From Alphaproteobacteria bacterium (lineage in GTDB: Bacteria > Pseudomonadota > Alphaproteobacteria > Bin95): a DNA stretch of 16,471 nt. The notes under the pieces are model-generated. The model was not told where the DNA came from and ran no database searches. It worked only from the letters and a program-made list of their open reading frames with translations. The stretch spans positions 1 to 16,471 of the forward strand of contig JAJECF010000186.1 of NCBI GenBank assembly GCA_022822125.1, in the 5' to 3' direction. Shown here in pieces: positions 7,766 to 14,085 of the stretch (the stretch's first letter is position 1; the number at the start of each line of letters is the position of its first letter). The position numbers and the translations under genes are program-made.

Positions 7766-7808
7766 CGCGCGCCACCTCGCCGTCGTCGTTACCCGCTCTC
7801 GCGTCGGG

Positions 7809-8765
7809 TCACGGCGACAGCGCTTTCGCAAGCGTCTCGACATTGTGGCGCATCATGTCGAGATAGGTGGACGCCGGTTCGTCCGGGCCGGAAAGCGCGT
7901 CGGAATACAGCGTCCCGCCGATGGACGCGCCGGTTTCGTCAGCGATCTGCTCAAGCATGCGCCGGTCCGTGATCGACTCGACGAAGACGGCCGTGATTCC
8001 CTCCTCGCGGATCTGCCGGATCAGGGTGGCGACATCCGCGGCGGACGGTTCGCTTTCGGTGCTTATGCCGCTCGGGGCGACGAAGCGCAGGCCGTAGGTC
8101 TCGGCAAAATACCCGAAGGCGTCATGGGCGGTGACGATCGTGCGCCTGTCCTCGGGCAGCCCTTCGACAGTCTTGCGGATATCGGCGTCCAGCGCCTCGA
8201 TTTCAGCCACATAGGCCGCACGGTTCCCGTAATAGGTCGATGCGTTGGCGGGGTCGGCCTTGGACAGCGCCGCAGTGATATTGTCGACATAGACCACTGC
8301 GTTGGCGGGGTTTTGCCAGGCATGCGGATCGAAGGCGCCGTGGTCGTGCCCGTCGGCGTGATCGTCCTTGTCGTGGTCGTCCTTTTCGGCGTGGTCGTGA
8401 TCGTCCTTGTCGTGGTCATCCTTTTCGGCATGGTCGTCATGGTGGTCGTCGTCATCCTCAAGGCTGATTAGCCGGACCCCGTCGGTCGCCACCACGCGGA
8501 CGCCGTCAAAGCCCGACGCTTCGACCAGCCGGTCCAGCCAGCCTTCGAACGCAAGACCGTTGAACACGAGGATATCGCCCTGGCTCACAGCGCGCGCATC
8601 GGCCGGAGTCGGTTGATAGACATGGGCGTCGCCATCGGCCCCCACCAGCGTCGTGACGGAGATCCTGTCACCGCCGATGCGCTCGACCATGTCTCCCAGT
8701 ATCGAGAAGGTGGCGACCACCGGGATCGGGGCGTCGGCCGACCATGCCGGCGTTGGAGCGGTCAA
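7809..8765 (-). CDS. znuA: Zinc ABC transporter substrate-binding protein ZnuA
   Basis: This periplasmic cluster A-I metal-binding protein delivers zinc to ZnuB. Likely metal ligands, numbered from the TTG at 8765, are His48 (DAHVYQP), His148 (PHAWQNP), His214 (TAHDAFGYF) and Asp289 (YSDAL): the HHHD pattern of zinc-type members. Residues 104-142 form the Asp/His-rich loop typical of ZnuA. The coordinates use the only standard in-frame start, TTG 8765, but that start cuts the signal peptide. The open frame continues up to 8819 and encodes TRRRNLLVSATALIGLSL before the AWSA cleavage region. At 8819 the codon in start position, 7 nt after AAAGGA, is GTA. The true gene probably begins there, at 336 residues. 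It is the last gene of the zur operon, just after znuB. Confidence 0.93.
   Translation of the reverse strand: MTAPTPAWSADAPIPVVATFSILGDMVERIGGDRISVTTLVGADGDAHVYQPTPADARAVSQGDILVFNGLAFEGWLDRLVEASGFDGVRVVATDGVRLISLEDDDDHHDDHAEKDDHDKDDHDHAEKDDHDKDDHADGHDHGAFDPHAWQNPANAVVYVDNITAALSKADPANASTYYGNRAAYVAEIEALDADIRKTVEGLPEDRRTIVTAHDAFGYFAETYGLRFVAPSGISTESEPSAADVATLIRQIREEGITAVFVESITDRRMLEQIADETGASIGGTLYSDALSGPDEPASTYLDMMRHNVETLAKALSP
8362..8439 (-). repeat. Tandem 2 x 39-bp repeat encoding the His/Asp-rich loop of ZnuA
   Basis: Bases 8362-8400 and 8401-8439 are two in-frame copies of a 39-bp unit with three mismatches. Each copy encodes a 13-residue stretch dominated by Asp, His and Lys (for example HAEKDDHDKDD). 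It lies inside znuA and lengthens the metal-binding loop. Confidence 0.9.
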
Positions 8766-8831
8766 CGACAGGCCGATAAGGGCGGTTGCGGATACAAGCA
8801 GGTTTCTGCGTCTGGTTACTGTGGCATCCTT

Positions 8832-9695
8832 TCAGGCATTGACGCGATGACGAAAGAGTGTCGCAGCAAGGCTGCCCGCCGGCCCGAGCATCAGCGACAC
8901 CCCGTAGGCGATGCCTGCCACGAGGATGATCGCCGGCCCCGACGGAAGTCCGAAATGGTAGGAGACGAGGAGACCGCAGACGCTCGAAGCGATGGCGATG
9001 GCGACCGCGGCTGCGATCAGCCCGCCGATACTCACCGCCCAGAAGCGCGCGGCTGCGGCCGGAAGGATCATGATGCCGACGGCCATCAATGTGCCGAGCG
9101 CATGAAAGCCGCCGACAAGGTTCATGACGACGAGCGCGAGGAAGGTGAAATGGGTGATTGTGCTCAGCCCGCTCACCGAGCGCAGGAACTGAGGGTCCGC
9201 GCACTCCAGAACCAGCGGGCGGAAGATGAACGCCAGCGCCATCAGCGTCATGCTCGCGATGCTGCACAGCAGGATCAGCGCCGCGTTGTCGAGCGCGAGC
9301 ACGGTGCCGAACAGCACGTGCATCAGGTCCACATTGCTGCCGCGGGTGGACACGATCAGCACGCCGAGCGCGAGCGATATCAGGTAGAAGGCGGCGAGGC
9401 TCGCATCCTCGCGCAGCGCCGTGACGCGGGCGACGAAGCCCGAAAGCAACGCCACGGCCATGCCGGCGATCAGACCGCCCACCGTCATGGCCCCGAGCGA
9501 GAGCCCGGCGACGAGGAAGCCGATCGCGGCGCCGGGCAGGATCGCATGCGCCATTGCATCGCCGGTCAGGCTCATCCGGCGCAGCAGCAGAAAGACGCCC
9601 ACGGGCGTTCCGCCCACCGAAATCGCGATACAGCCCATCAGGGCCCGGCGCATGAAGCTGAATTCGGCAAATGGCTGGATCAGGGGCTCCCACAT
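8832..9695 (-). CDS. znuB: Zinc ABC transporter permease ZnuB
   Basis: This 287-residue polytopic inner-membrane protein is the ABC-3 family permease that moves zinc across the membrane with ZnuC. Hydrophobic segments run through most of its length, starting with ALMGCIAISVGGTPVGVFLLL and including AILPGAAIGFLVAGLSLGA and GTLMAVGIMILPAAAARF, the last a family hallmark. ATG 9695 overlaps the znuC stop as TGATG, so translation is coupled. The frame is open further upstream inside znuC, but that part is Arg-rich shadow. Its TGA (8834-8832) lies 12 bp before the GTA codon where ZnuA's reading probably begins. Confidence 0.94.
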   Translation of the reverse strand: MWEPLIQPFAEFSFMRRALMGCIAISVGGTPVGVFLLLRRMSLTGDAMAHAILPGAAIGFLVAGLSLGAMTVGGLIAGMAVALLSGFVARVTALREDASLAAFYLISLALGVLIVSTRGSNVDLMHVLFGTVLALDNAALILLCSIASMTLMALAFIFRPLVLECADPQFLRSVSGLSTITHFTFLALVVMNLVGGFHALGTLMAVGIMILPAAAARFWAVSIGGLIAAAVAIAIASSVCGLLVSYHFGLPSGPAIILVAGIAYGVSLMLGPAGSLAATLFRHRVNA

Positions 9696-10438
9696 CAGGA
9701 CGCGTATCTGCCGCCGTTGTAGGGGGGGCCGACACAGGACTCGCTCATCTGGCGCGCGCGGAACTGGTTCGCCGCCGTCAACACTTTCGCCGTGGGCCCG
9801 TGCGCCACGAGATCGCGCGCCAGCATCAGGGTCTCGGGGAAATGCTCCCGGACGATCTCTGCATCGTGCAGAACGGCGATCACCGTGCGGCCCTCTCCGT
9901 GCCACCGCCGCACCACGCCCAGAAGATCGACCATCGTCCTGGCGTCGATGGCCGTAAAGGGTTCGTCGAGCAGGACGAGTTGCGCATCCTGCAGCAGGAG
10001 CCGCGCGAAGAGCGCACGCTGAAACTGCCCGCCCGACAGCGAGCCGATGACCCGGGACTCGAATCCCGTGAGCCCGACGGCGGAAATGGCGTCCTCGATC
10101 CGGGCGCGATGCGCGGGGCGCAGTCCGAACAGGCCGCCGATCTCGCTCCAGAGCCCCATCGCCACCAGATCGACGACCGTGATCGGGAACGACCGGTCGA
10201 TGTCCGATTGCTGCGGCAGATAGGCGATGTCGCCCCGCTCGCAGGTCCCGAAGCGCACCTGTCCGGCAAGCGGACGCAGGACGCCCGTCACCCCTTTCAG
10301 CAGCGTTGACTTGCCTGCGCCGTTGGGACCGACGATGGCGGTCAGGCTGCCGTCGGCAACCTCGCCGTCGAGCTGATGCACCGCCGGATGGCGGTCATAG
10401 CCAAGGGTCAGCTTCTCGAATGCCAAGGCGTAGGTCAT
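9695..10438 (-). CDS. znuC: Zinc ABC transporter ATP-binding protein ZnuC
   Basis: This 247-residue ABC ATPase powers zinc import through ZnuB. It carries Walker A GPNGAGKST (37-45), a Q-loop Gln at about 76 (YLPQQ), the signature LSGGQ (134-138), Walker B LVLLDEP (154-160) and the H-loop His191 (VLHD). YLPQQSDIDRSFPITVVD is the usual Q-loop context of metal ABC transporters. Its ATG at 10438 overlaps the stop of the small membrane peptide gene (ATGA), and its own stop overlaps znuB, so the order zur, small peptide, znuC, znuB is one tightly coupled unit. Confidence 0.95.
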   Translation of the reverse strand: MTYALAFEKLTLGYDRHPAVHQLDGEVADGSLTAIVGPNGAGKSTLLKGVTGVLRPLAGQVRFGTCERGDIAYLPQQSDIDRSFPITVVDLVAMGLWSEIGGLFGLRPAHRARIEDAISAVGLTGFESRVIGSLSGGQFQRALFARLLLQDAQLVLLDEPFTAIDARTMVDLLGVVRRWHGEGRTVIAVLHDAEIVREHFPETLMLARDLVAHGPTAKVLTAANQFRARQMSESCVGPPYNGGRYAS

Positions 10439-10569
10439 AGGCTTCCCGGCGTGGATGTCGCCCAGAAAAACAGGGCCCAGAGTATCATCGCTATCAGCGC
10501 CGCCCCGGCAAGCCGCGGGCCGACACCGATGAGAAGCATCCCGCGGGCCGTGTTTCGTCTCGATGTCAT
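10435..10569 (-). CDS. 44-residue single-span membrane peptide in the zur-znu operon
   Basis: This small gene is clear from context. Its ATG (10569) overlaps the zur stop as ATGA, and its stop overlaps the znuC start, again as ATGA. GAAGGA (10584-10579) stands 9 nt before the ATG. The peptide starts MTSRRNTARG, a basic N-terminus, followed by one hydrophobic span from about residue 11 to 39 (core AGAALIAMILWALFFWA) and a short tail STPGSL. That predicts one membrane helix, N-terminus in the cytoplasm by the positive-inside rule. No cysteine or histidine is present, so it is not itself a metal binder. I do not recognise a named family. A small partner of the Znu permease is a reasonable inference. 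Confidence 0.8.
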   Translation of the reverse strand: MTSRRNTARGMLLIGVGPRLAGAALIAMILWALFFWATSTPGSL

Positions 10570-10967
10570 GCCAGGGCTTCCTTCGATTCGCAGCGTGCGC
10601 ACTGGCCGTGAACCTCGATCACATGGCGCGCCGGCGCAAATCCCGTCTGTCCCGCGATCCTCGACAGCTCGCTGGTAACGCGCTGCGATACGGCTTCCTC
10701 GACCGTTCCGCACTCCTTGCAGATCGAAAAAATCGGAACGTGACTGCGATGCTCGCAATTGCAGACGACGAAGGCCTTGAGCGATTCGAGACGATGAACC
10801 TTGCCGCGCTCGATCAACGCCGCCAGGGCGCGGTAGATCGTCGGCGGCGCCAGCCGCGGATTGCCGCCGCGCAATTGGTCGAGCACCTCATAGGCCGACA
10901 TCGGCGCGTCGCACCTGTGCAAGACGGCGAGCACGTCCGCCTGCATGTTCCTGCCCCGCCGTTTCAT
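10566..10967 (-). CDS. zur: Fur-family zinc uptake regulator Zur
   Basis: This 133-residue Fur-family repressor has an N-terminal winged helix (APPTIYRALAALIERG is the recognition region; KVHRLESLKAFVVC follows) and a C-terminal metal-binding/dimer domain. Two CxxC pairs, Cys83/Cys86 and Cys123/Cys126, form the structural zinc site; CNCEHRSH (69-76) is in the position of the sensing site. The VHRLESLKAFVVC wording and co-operonic znuCBA make Zur much more likely than Fur. ATG 10967 is used because an in-frame stop lies upstream; ATG 10946 has a better AGGA spacing and would give 126 residues. A strong Zur-like palindrome sits 31 bp upstream, so it is probably autoregulated. Confidence 0.94.
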   Translation of the reverse strand: MKRRGRNMQADVLAVLHRCDAPMSAYEVLDQLRGGNPRLAPPTIYRALAALIERGKVHRLESLKAFVVCNCEHRSHVPIFSICKECGTVEEAVSQRVTSELSRIAGQTGFAPARHVIEVHGQCARCESKEALA

Positions 10968-10997
10968 GCGCGTCCGGATCCTGGCCCCGAGATTCTC

Positions 10998-11033
10998 ATG
11001 TTATATTATAACCTGTCTTGCGCCGCCGGCAAC
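10998..11033 (-). promoter_or_regulatory. Zur box overlapping the zur-znu promoter
   Basis: GTTATATTATAAC (11000-11012) is a palindrome with arms GTTATA/TATAAC around one T. It matches the core of the known proteobacterial Zur box (TGTTATA-N-TATAACA) almost fully. On the minus strand it contains a perfect -10 TATAAT (11010-11005), with a -35-like TTGCCG at 11032-11027 and a 16-bp spacer. Bound Zur would block this promoter. The same site lies in the divergent gap in front of the COG0523 gene and could control it as well. Confidence 0.85.
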
Positions 11034-11188
11034 GGTCCGGCTCCGGAAGGCCTTGCCGGACGGCATCATCTGTCTTATTGGGCATGGCTGGCCCGTTGTC
11101 CGTCGAAACGGCGTGCAACCGCGTTGCGTCGGGACGAGCGCGGGTCCAGTATTCGACAACGCCCGAACGCGGCCCCGTTCCTGAACCG

Positions 11189-12238
11189 ATGATGCTTAGA
11201 TTTACCCGTGAATCCGCCCAGGCGAAGGTGCCCGCGCTCGTGTTTTGCGGGATCGACGCCCGCGCGCGGACCGAAACGATCGAGCGCCTGCTCGAAGGAG
11301 GCGGCGCGCGCTGGGCGGTGATAAGCAACGAAACCGACGGTCCGGCCTTCGCCGCCGCGGCGACCGAGCGCATTGCCGGGCAGATGGTGCCGCACGCCAT
11401 CGGGTGCCTGTGCTGCGTCACGCGTTCGGGGCTGGTCAGCAGCCTGCGCCGGCTTTTCGCCCGACGGGCGCAGGGCGAAATCGAGTTCGACCGGGTGGCG
11501 ATCGAAACCCTGGCGGACACCGATCCGGCCCCGGTCATGCAAACCCTGCTGAACAACGCCCTCGTGACCGAATATTTCCGCCTTGACAGCGTCGTTGCGG
11601 TGATGGCCGGAGGCGACAGCGCGCTGGCGCGGTCCCGCCACGGCTGCAAGCAGCTTGCCATCGCAGACAGCATCGTGCTCGACCCGGCGTCGGTCGCCGC
11701 TCCGGAGATGTGCGCCGGCGCGCGGGCGCTGAACCCCGTTGCCGATCTGGTGCCGTCCGACCGGCCTTCCCTGGCGGACGCGCTGAGCGGAGCGGGCCTG
11801 GAAACGCGCCTGCTGGACGGCGACCTGGGCCGGTGGCTGGGAACCCCGCACTATGGCGGCAGCGGTCTGCTCCGGGACGGCCTGCACGGGTTTGCGATCG
11901 AAATCCCGCATGAGCTCGAATGGGAGGCTCTGCATGGCTGGCTGAATGCCGGCACGCAGACGAACGGTGACATCATGTACCGGACGAAGGCGGCGATCAG
12001 GATCGCGGGCGTGGAAGGACCGGTGGTCATCAACGGCGTCCAGCATGTTTACCAGCCTCCGCAACGGCTGCCGGAGGTCGAGGTCGATTGCTCCCGGTTC
12101 CTGTTCATCACCGCCAATCTCGACCGCGCGGCCGTCGAGGACAGCCTGCGCATCGACCTGCCCCAGTTCCAGCGCCTGAGCGAAGACCGGGCGGCCCGGC
12201 ACGCTCGGGCGGCCAGCGACCCCTCGATACCGCTGTAG
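11189..12238 (+). CDS. COG0523 (CobW/G3E) family protein with degenerate GTPase motifs
   Basis: This protein has about 349 residues. COG0523 members are metal-chaperone GTPases, several of them zinc-regulated. The family frame is clear: GCLCC (72-76) is the CxCC metal motif, ETLADTDPAPVMQTL (106-120) matches the usual ETTGLADPAPV segment, RLDSVVAVM follows, and a CobW_C domain spans about 232-322. The nucleotide motifs are broken. At the P-loop position the sequence is GIDARART (21-28), so the GK of GxxGxGKT is Ala-Arg. The NKxD position reads LDPAS (164-168). It is therefore probably unable to bind GTP in the normal way. The start is uncertain: ATG 11189 or 11192, both with a weak ribosome site; the frame is open to 11018. 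It is divergent from zur and shares its Zur-box gap. Confidence 0.88.
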   Translation: MMLRFTRESAQAKVPALVFCGIDARARTETIERLLEGGGARWAVISNETDGPAFAAAATERIAGQMVPHAIGCLCCVTRSGLVSSLRRLFARRAQGEIEFDRVAIETLADTDPAPVMQTLLNNALVTEYFRLDSVVAVMAGGDSALARSRHGCKQLAIADSIVLDPASVAAPEMCAGARALNPVADLVPSDRPSLADALSGAGLETRLLDGDLGRWLGTPHYGGSGLLRDGLHGFAIEIPHELEWEALHGWLNAGTQTNGDIMYRTKAAIRIAGVEGPVVINGVQHVYQPPQRLPEVEVDCSRFLFITANLDRAAVEDSLRIDLPQFQRLSEDRAARHARAASDPSIPL

Positions 12239-12309
12239 CCGCAGGAGGCGGCCTTCGCTGCCGGCGCGCGCGCCACCTTGCGGCCATGCCGATTCGGGTC
12301 CGCGCTTTA

Positions 12310-12343
12310 TTGCTATCACCCATCCTGACTGTTAGCATATAAC
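12310..12343 (+). promoter_or_regulatory. Promoter with second Zur-like box, upstream of the cyclase-family gene
   Basis: GTTAGCATATAAC (12331-12343) matches 10 of 13 positions of the strong Zur box at 11000-11012; all three mismatches are in the centre, and the outer GTTA/TAAC arms are intact. TTGCTA (12310-12315), a 17-bp spacer and TAGCAT (12333-12338) form a plausible -35/-10 pair, so the box covers the -10. The cyclase gene starts 36 bp downstream of the box. The box itself is visible; regulation by Zur is inference. Confidence 0.6.
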
Positions 12344-12379
12344 GGAGATTGAATCAGGCCCCGACCGGGAGGAACCGCC

Positions 12380-13552
12380 ATGACCGATGAAATCCGCGCA
12401 GACGACGCTGTCGAACGAGAAGTGGACATGGAGGCCCATCAGGAGCCGGATAGCGGAGGAGTGGCGTCGCAGTCGCGCCGCTCCTTTATCAAGACCGCGA
12501 CACTTGCCACCGGCGGCGCGGCGGTCGCCACCGTGGGCGGCGGGGTGATGCACGAGCTGGACCTGGTAAAGCCTGCGCACGCCGCCGATGGCGGGATCGA
12601 AGGCACGCCGGTGGCCGGGAAATGGTGGCCGTCCCGCTGGGGCGAGGGCGACCAGACCGGCGCCACCAACCACATGACGCCGGCGGTCGCGCTGGACGCG
12701 GCGAGCCTGATCAAGACCGGCAAGGTGTACAGCCTGGGCCGGGTCTATGAATACGGCATGCCCCTGTTCGGCCAGCGCGTGTTCGCGCTTCGGATCCCGG
12801 GCGCACCGACCGGAGGCGCATACGGCAAGAACCAGGTCATCTGGCACGACGAAATCCTGACCACTGAAATCGGCCAGGTCGGCACCCAGTTCGACGGGCT
12901 CGCCCATATCGGCGCACGGGTCGGCGACGCCGGCGATCTCTCCCAGGAGGTGTTCTACAACGGGTTTACCACGAGAGACCTGCACAACAATGACAGCGAG
13001 GCAGGGTCCACTGCCGGCGCCTACGGGCTGCAGAAGCTCGGCATGGAACATGTCAAGCCGTTCTTCTGCCGCGGGGTCCTGTTCGATGTCATGGGCCTGA
13101 AGGGGCGGATGCTGGACAAGGGCGAGGAAATCACCGTCGACGACCTGAAGGGCTGCCTGGATCGCCAGGGCATGACCGAGGCCGACATCACCGAGGGCTG
13201 CGCGGCGCTGTGGCGCACGGGCTGGGGCGAAAACCTTTGGATGAAGGACAATGCCCGCTTCAATTCCGGCGAGCCCGGAATCGGCGTGGCCGCAGGCGAG
13301 TGGCTGGCGGCCAAGGGAATTTCGGTGGGCGCCGCCGACTGCTGGGCCATCGAGTGCGTGCCCAACCCGGATCCGAACCTGGCGTTTCCGGTGCATCAGA
13401 TCTTCCTGACCAAGAACGGCATCCACATTCTGGAGAATGTGCGCCTCGATCATCTGGCCGCCGACGGCGTTTACAAGTTCGCCTTCATTTTCTCCACGCT
13501 GCCGATCAAGGGGGCCACGGGCTCACCGGGCAACCCGATCGCCGTCGTCTAG
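12380..13552 (+). CDS. Tat-exported cyclase-family (KynB-like) protein
   Basis: This 390-residue protein belongs to the cyclase / kynurenine-formamidase-like metal hydrolase family. It starts at ATG 12380 with GGGAGGAA just upstream. A twin-arginine signal lies at 32-70: SRRSFIK, a weakly hydrophobic stretch, then PAHAADG, so the folded protein is exported to the periplasm. The family metal motif HxGTHxDxxxH appears as QVGTQFDGLAH (166-176): Asp172 and His176 remain, but both leading histidines are Gln. The C-terminal family motif with His339 (FPVHQIFL) and Glu352 (HILENV) is present. It has a Zur-like box on its promoter and sits beside the COG0523 gene, so it may be made under zinc limitation. 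The substrate is unknown. Confidence 0.88.
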   Translation: MTDEIRADDAVEREVDMEAHQEPDSGGVASQSRRSFIKTATLATGGAAVATVGGGVMHELDLVKPAHAADGGIEGTPVAGKWWPSRWGEGDQTGATNHMTPAVALDAASLIKTGKVYSLGRVYEYGMPLFGQRVFALRIPGAPTGGAYGKNQVIWHDEILTTEIGQVGTQFDGLAHIGARVGDAGDLSQEVFYNGFTTRDLHNNDSEAGSTAGAYGLQKLGMEHVKPFFCRGVLFDVMGLKGRMLDKGEEITVDDLKGCLDRQGMTEADITEGCAALWRTGWGENLWMKDNARFNSGEPGIGVAAGEWLAAKGISVGAADCWAIECVPNPDPNLAFPVHQIFLTKNGIHILENVRLDHLAADGVYKFAFIFSTLPIKGATGSPGNPIAVV

Positions 13553-13587
13553 AGCGGTATCCGACCGGTTTGAAACGGGCGGCTGCC

Positions 13588-13633
13588 CCCTTCGATACGC
13601 ACCCGCTGGCGCGGGCGCTACTCAGGGTGAGGA
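13588..13633 (+). repeat. Palindromic repeat, copy B1
   Basis: CCCTTCGATACG, hairpin with arms CCCGC (13602-13606) and GCGGG (13611-13615) around TGGC, then GCTACTCAGGGTGAGGA. It faces copies B2 and B3 head to head. Confidence 0.85.
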
Positions 13634-13660
13634 AAGGGGATGGAGGTGGGTTCCATGGCC

Positions 13661-13695
13661 TCCTCATCCCGAGTAGCGGCGGAGCCGCGTATCGA
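13661..13695 (-). repeat. Palindromic repeat, copy B2
   Basis: TCCTCATCCCGAGTA, hairpin GCGGC-GGA-GCCGC, then GTATCGA. Opposite orientation to B1. The hairpin arms are swapped relative to B3, yet they still pair. Confidence 0.85.
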
Positions 13696-13696
13696 A

Positions 13697-13757
13697 CCTC
13701 ATCCTGAGTAGCCGCGAAGCGGCGTATCGAAGGGCCTGTCCTGAGCCTGTCGAAGGG
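13697..13757 (-). repeat. Palindromic repeat, copy B3, with companion segment
   Basis: CCTCATCCTGAGTA, hairpin GCCGC-GAA-GCGGC, then GTATCGAAGGG, joined to the companion CCTGTCCTGAGCCTGTCGAA (13735-13754) and GGG. This is the same order as copy A2 at 7704-7765. Confidence 0.85.
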
Positions 13758-13893
13758 GACGGCCGGGCTTCCGTTTCAGCCTGAAAGAGTTCCGTACTAG
13801 AAGGCCTCATACCAACGGCGCCGGGTTGAAACTCACGGGCAAATGCCGCCCGGTTTCCCCTTTTGCGTCGATCCGCCCGGTGCTCCCGCCTTC

Positions 13894-13937
13894 TCCTCAT
13901 CCTGAGTAGCGCCCGCCTGCGGGCGCATATCGAAGGA
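13894..13937 (-). repeat. Palindromic repeat, copy B4
   Basis: TCCTCATCCTGAGTA, the longest hairpin of the set (arms GCGCCCGC and GCGGGCGC around CT), then ATATCGAAGGA. It has no companion segment. Confidence 0.85.
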
Positions 13938-13960
13938 TCGTCCCGCCGGTAGAACCGCGT

Positions 13961-14021
13961 CCCCTTCGGCAAGCTCAGGACAGGCTCTCGATACGCGGCT
14001 GGCGCCGCTACTCGGGATGAG
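13961..14021 (+). repeat. Palindromic repeat, copy B5, with companion segment
   Basis: Companion CCCCTTCGGCAAGCTCAGGA followed by CAGGCTCTCGATACG, then hairpin GCGGC-TGGC-GCCGC and TACTCGGGATGAGCA. This is the plus orientation, so the companion comes first, mirroring A2 and B3. Confidence 0.85.
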
Positions 14022-14085
14022 CATAAGGACCGGGGCTACGGCAGGGAGGCGCCGCACCATCGGTTCCGATCAACGACCGCTGGTA

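Larger units (their letters stand above)
13553..14085. repeat. 533-bp convergent gap filled with palindromic repeats (cluster B)
   Basis: This gap between two convergent gene ends contains five hairpin copies of the repeat family also found at 7651-7765, plus companion segments. The repeat-free part, 13758-13893, holds one small hairpin (arms CGGGC 13836-13840 and GCCCG 13848-13852) followed by GTTTCCCCTTTT. That is a weak terminator candidate for the cyclase gene. No gene is seen; apparent reading frames here are translations of the repeats. Confidence 0.85.

Noticed and set aside
8613..9722. 369-codon plus-strand open frame
   Set aside because: Antisense to znuB and the start of znuA; His/Arg/Asp-rich translation typical of a reversed membrane-protein gene.
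10566..10967. Fur-family gene as an iron regulator (Fur)
   Set aside because: It is co-operonic with znuCBA, sits beside a Zur-type rather than Fur-type box, and no iron genes are nearby.
11075..12319. 414-codon minus-strand open frame
   Set aside because: Antisense to the COG0523 gene, which has clear family motifs; the shadow has none.
13588..14021. Repeat cluster as a CRISPR array
   Set aside because: Copies alternate orientation, vary in length, have irregular spacing and hairpin covariation, and no cas gene is near.
13664..14060. Minus-strand open frames of 102 and 75 codons in the repeat cluster
   Set aside because: They are translations of the palindromic repeats (STGSGQA and CPELAEG strings), a familiar source of spurious proteins.
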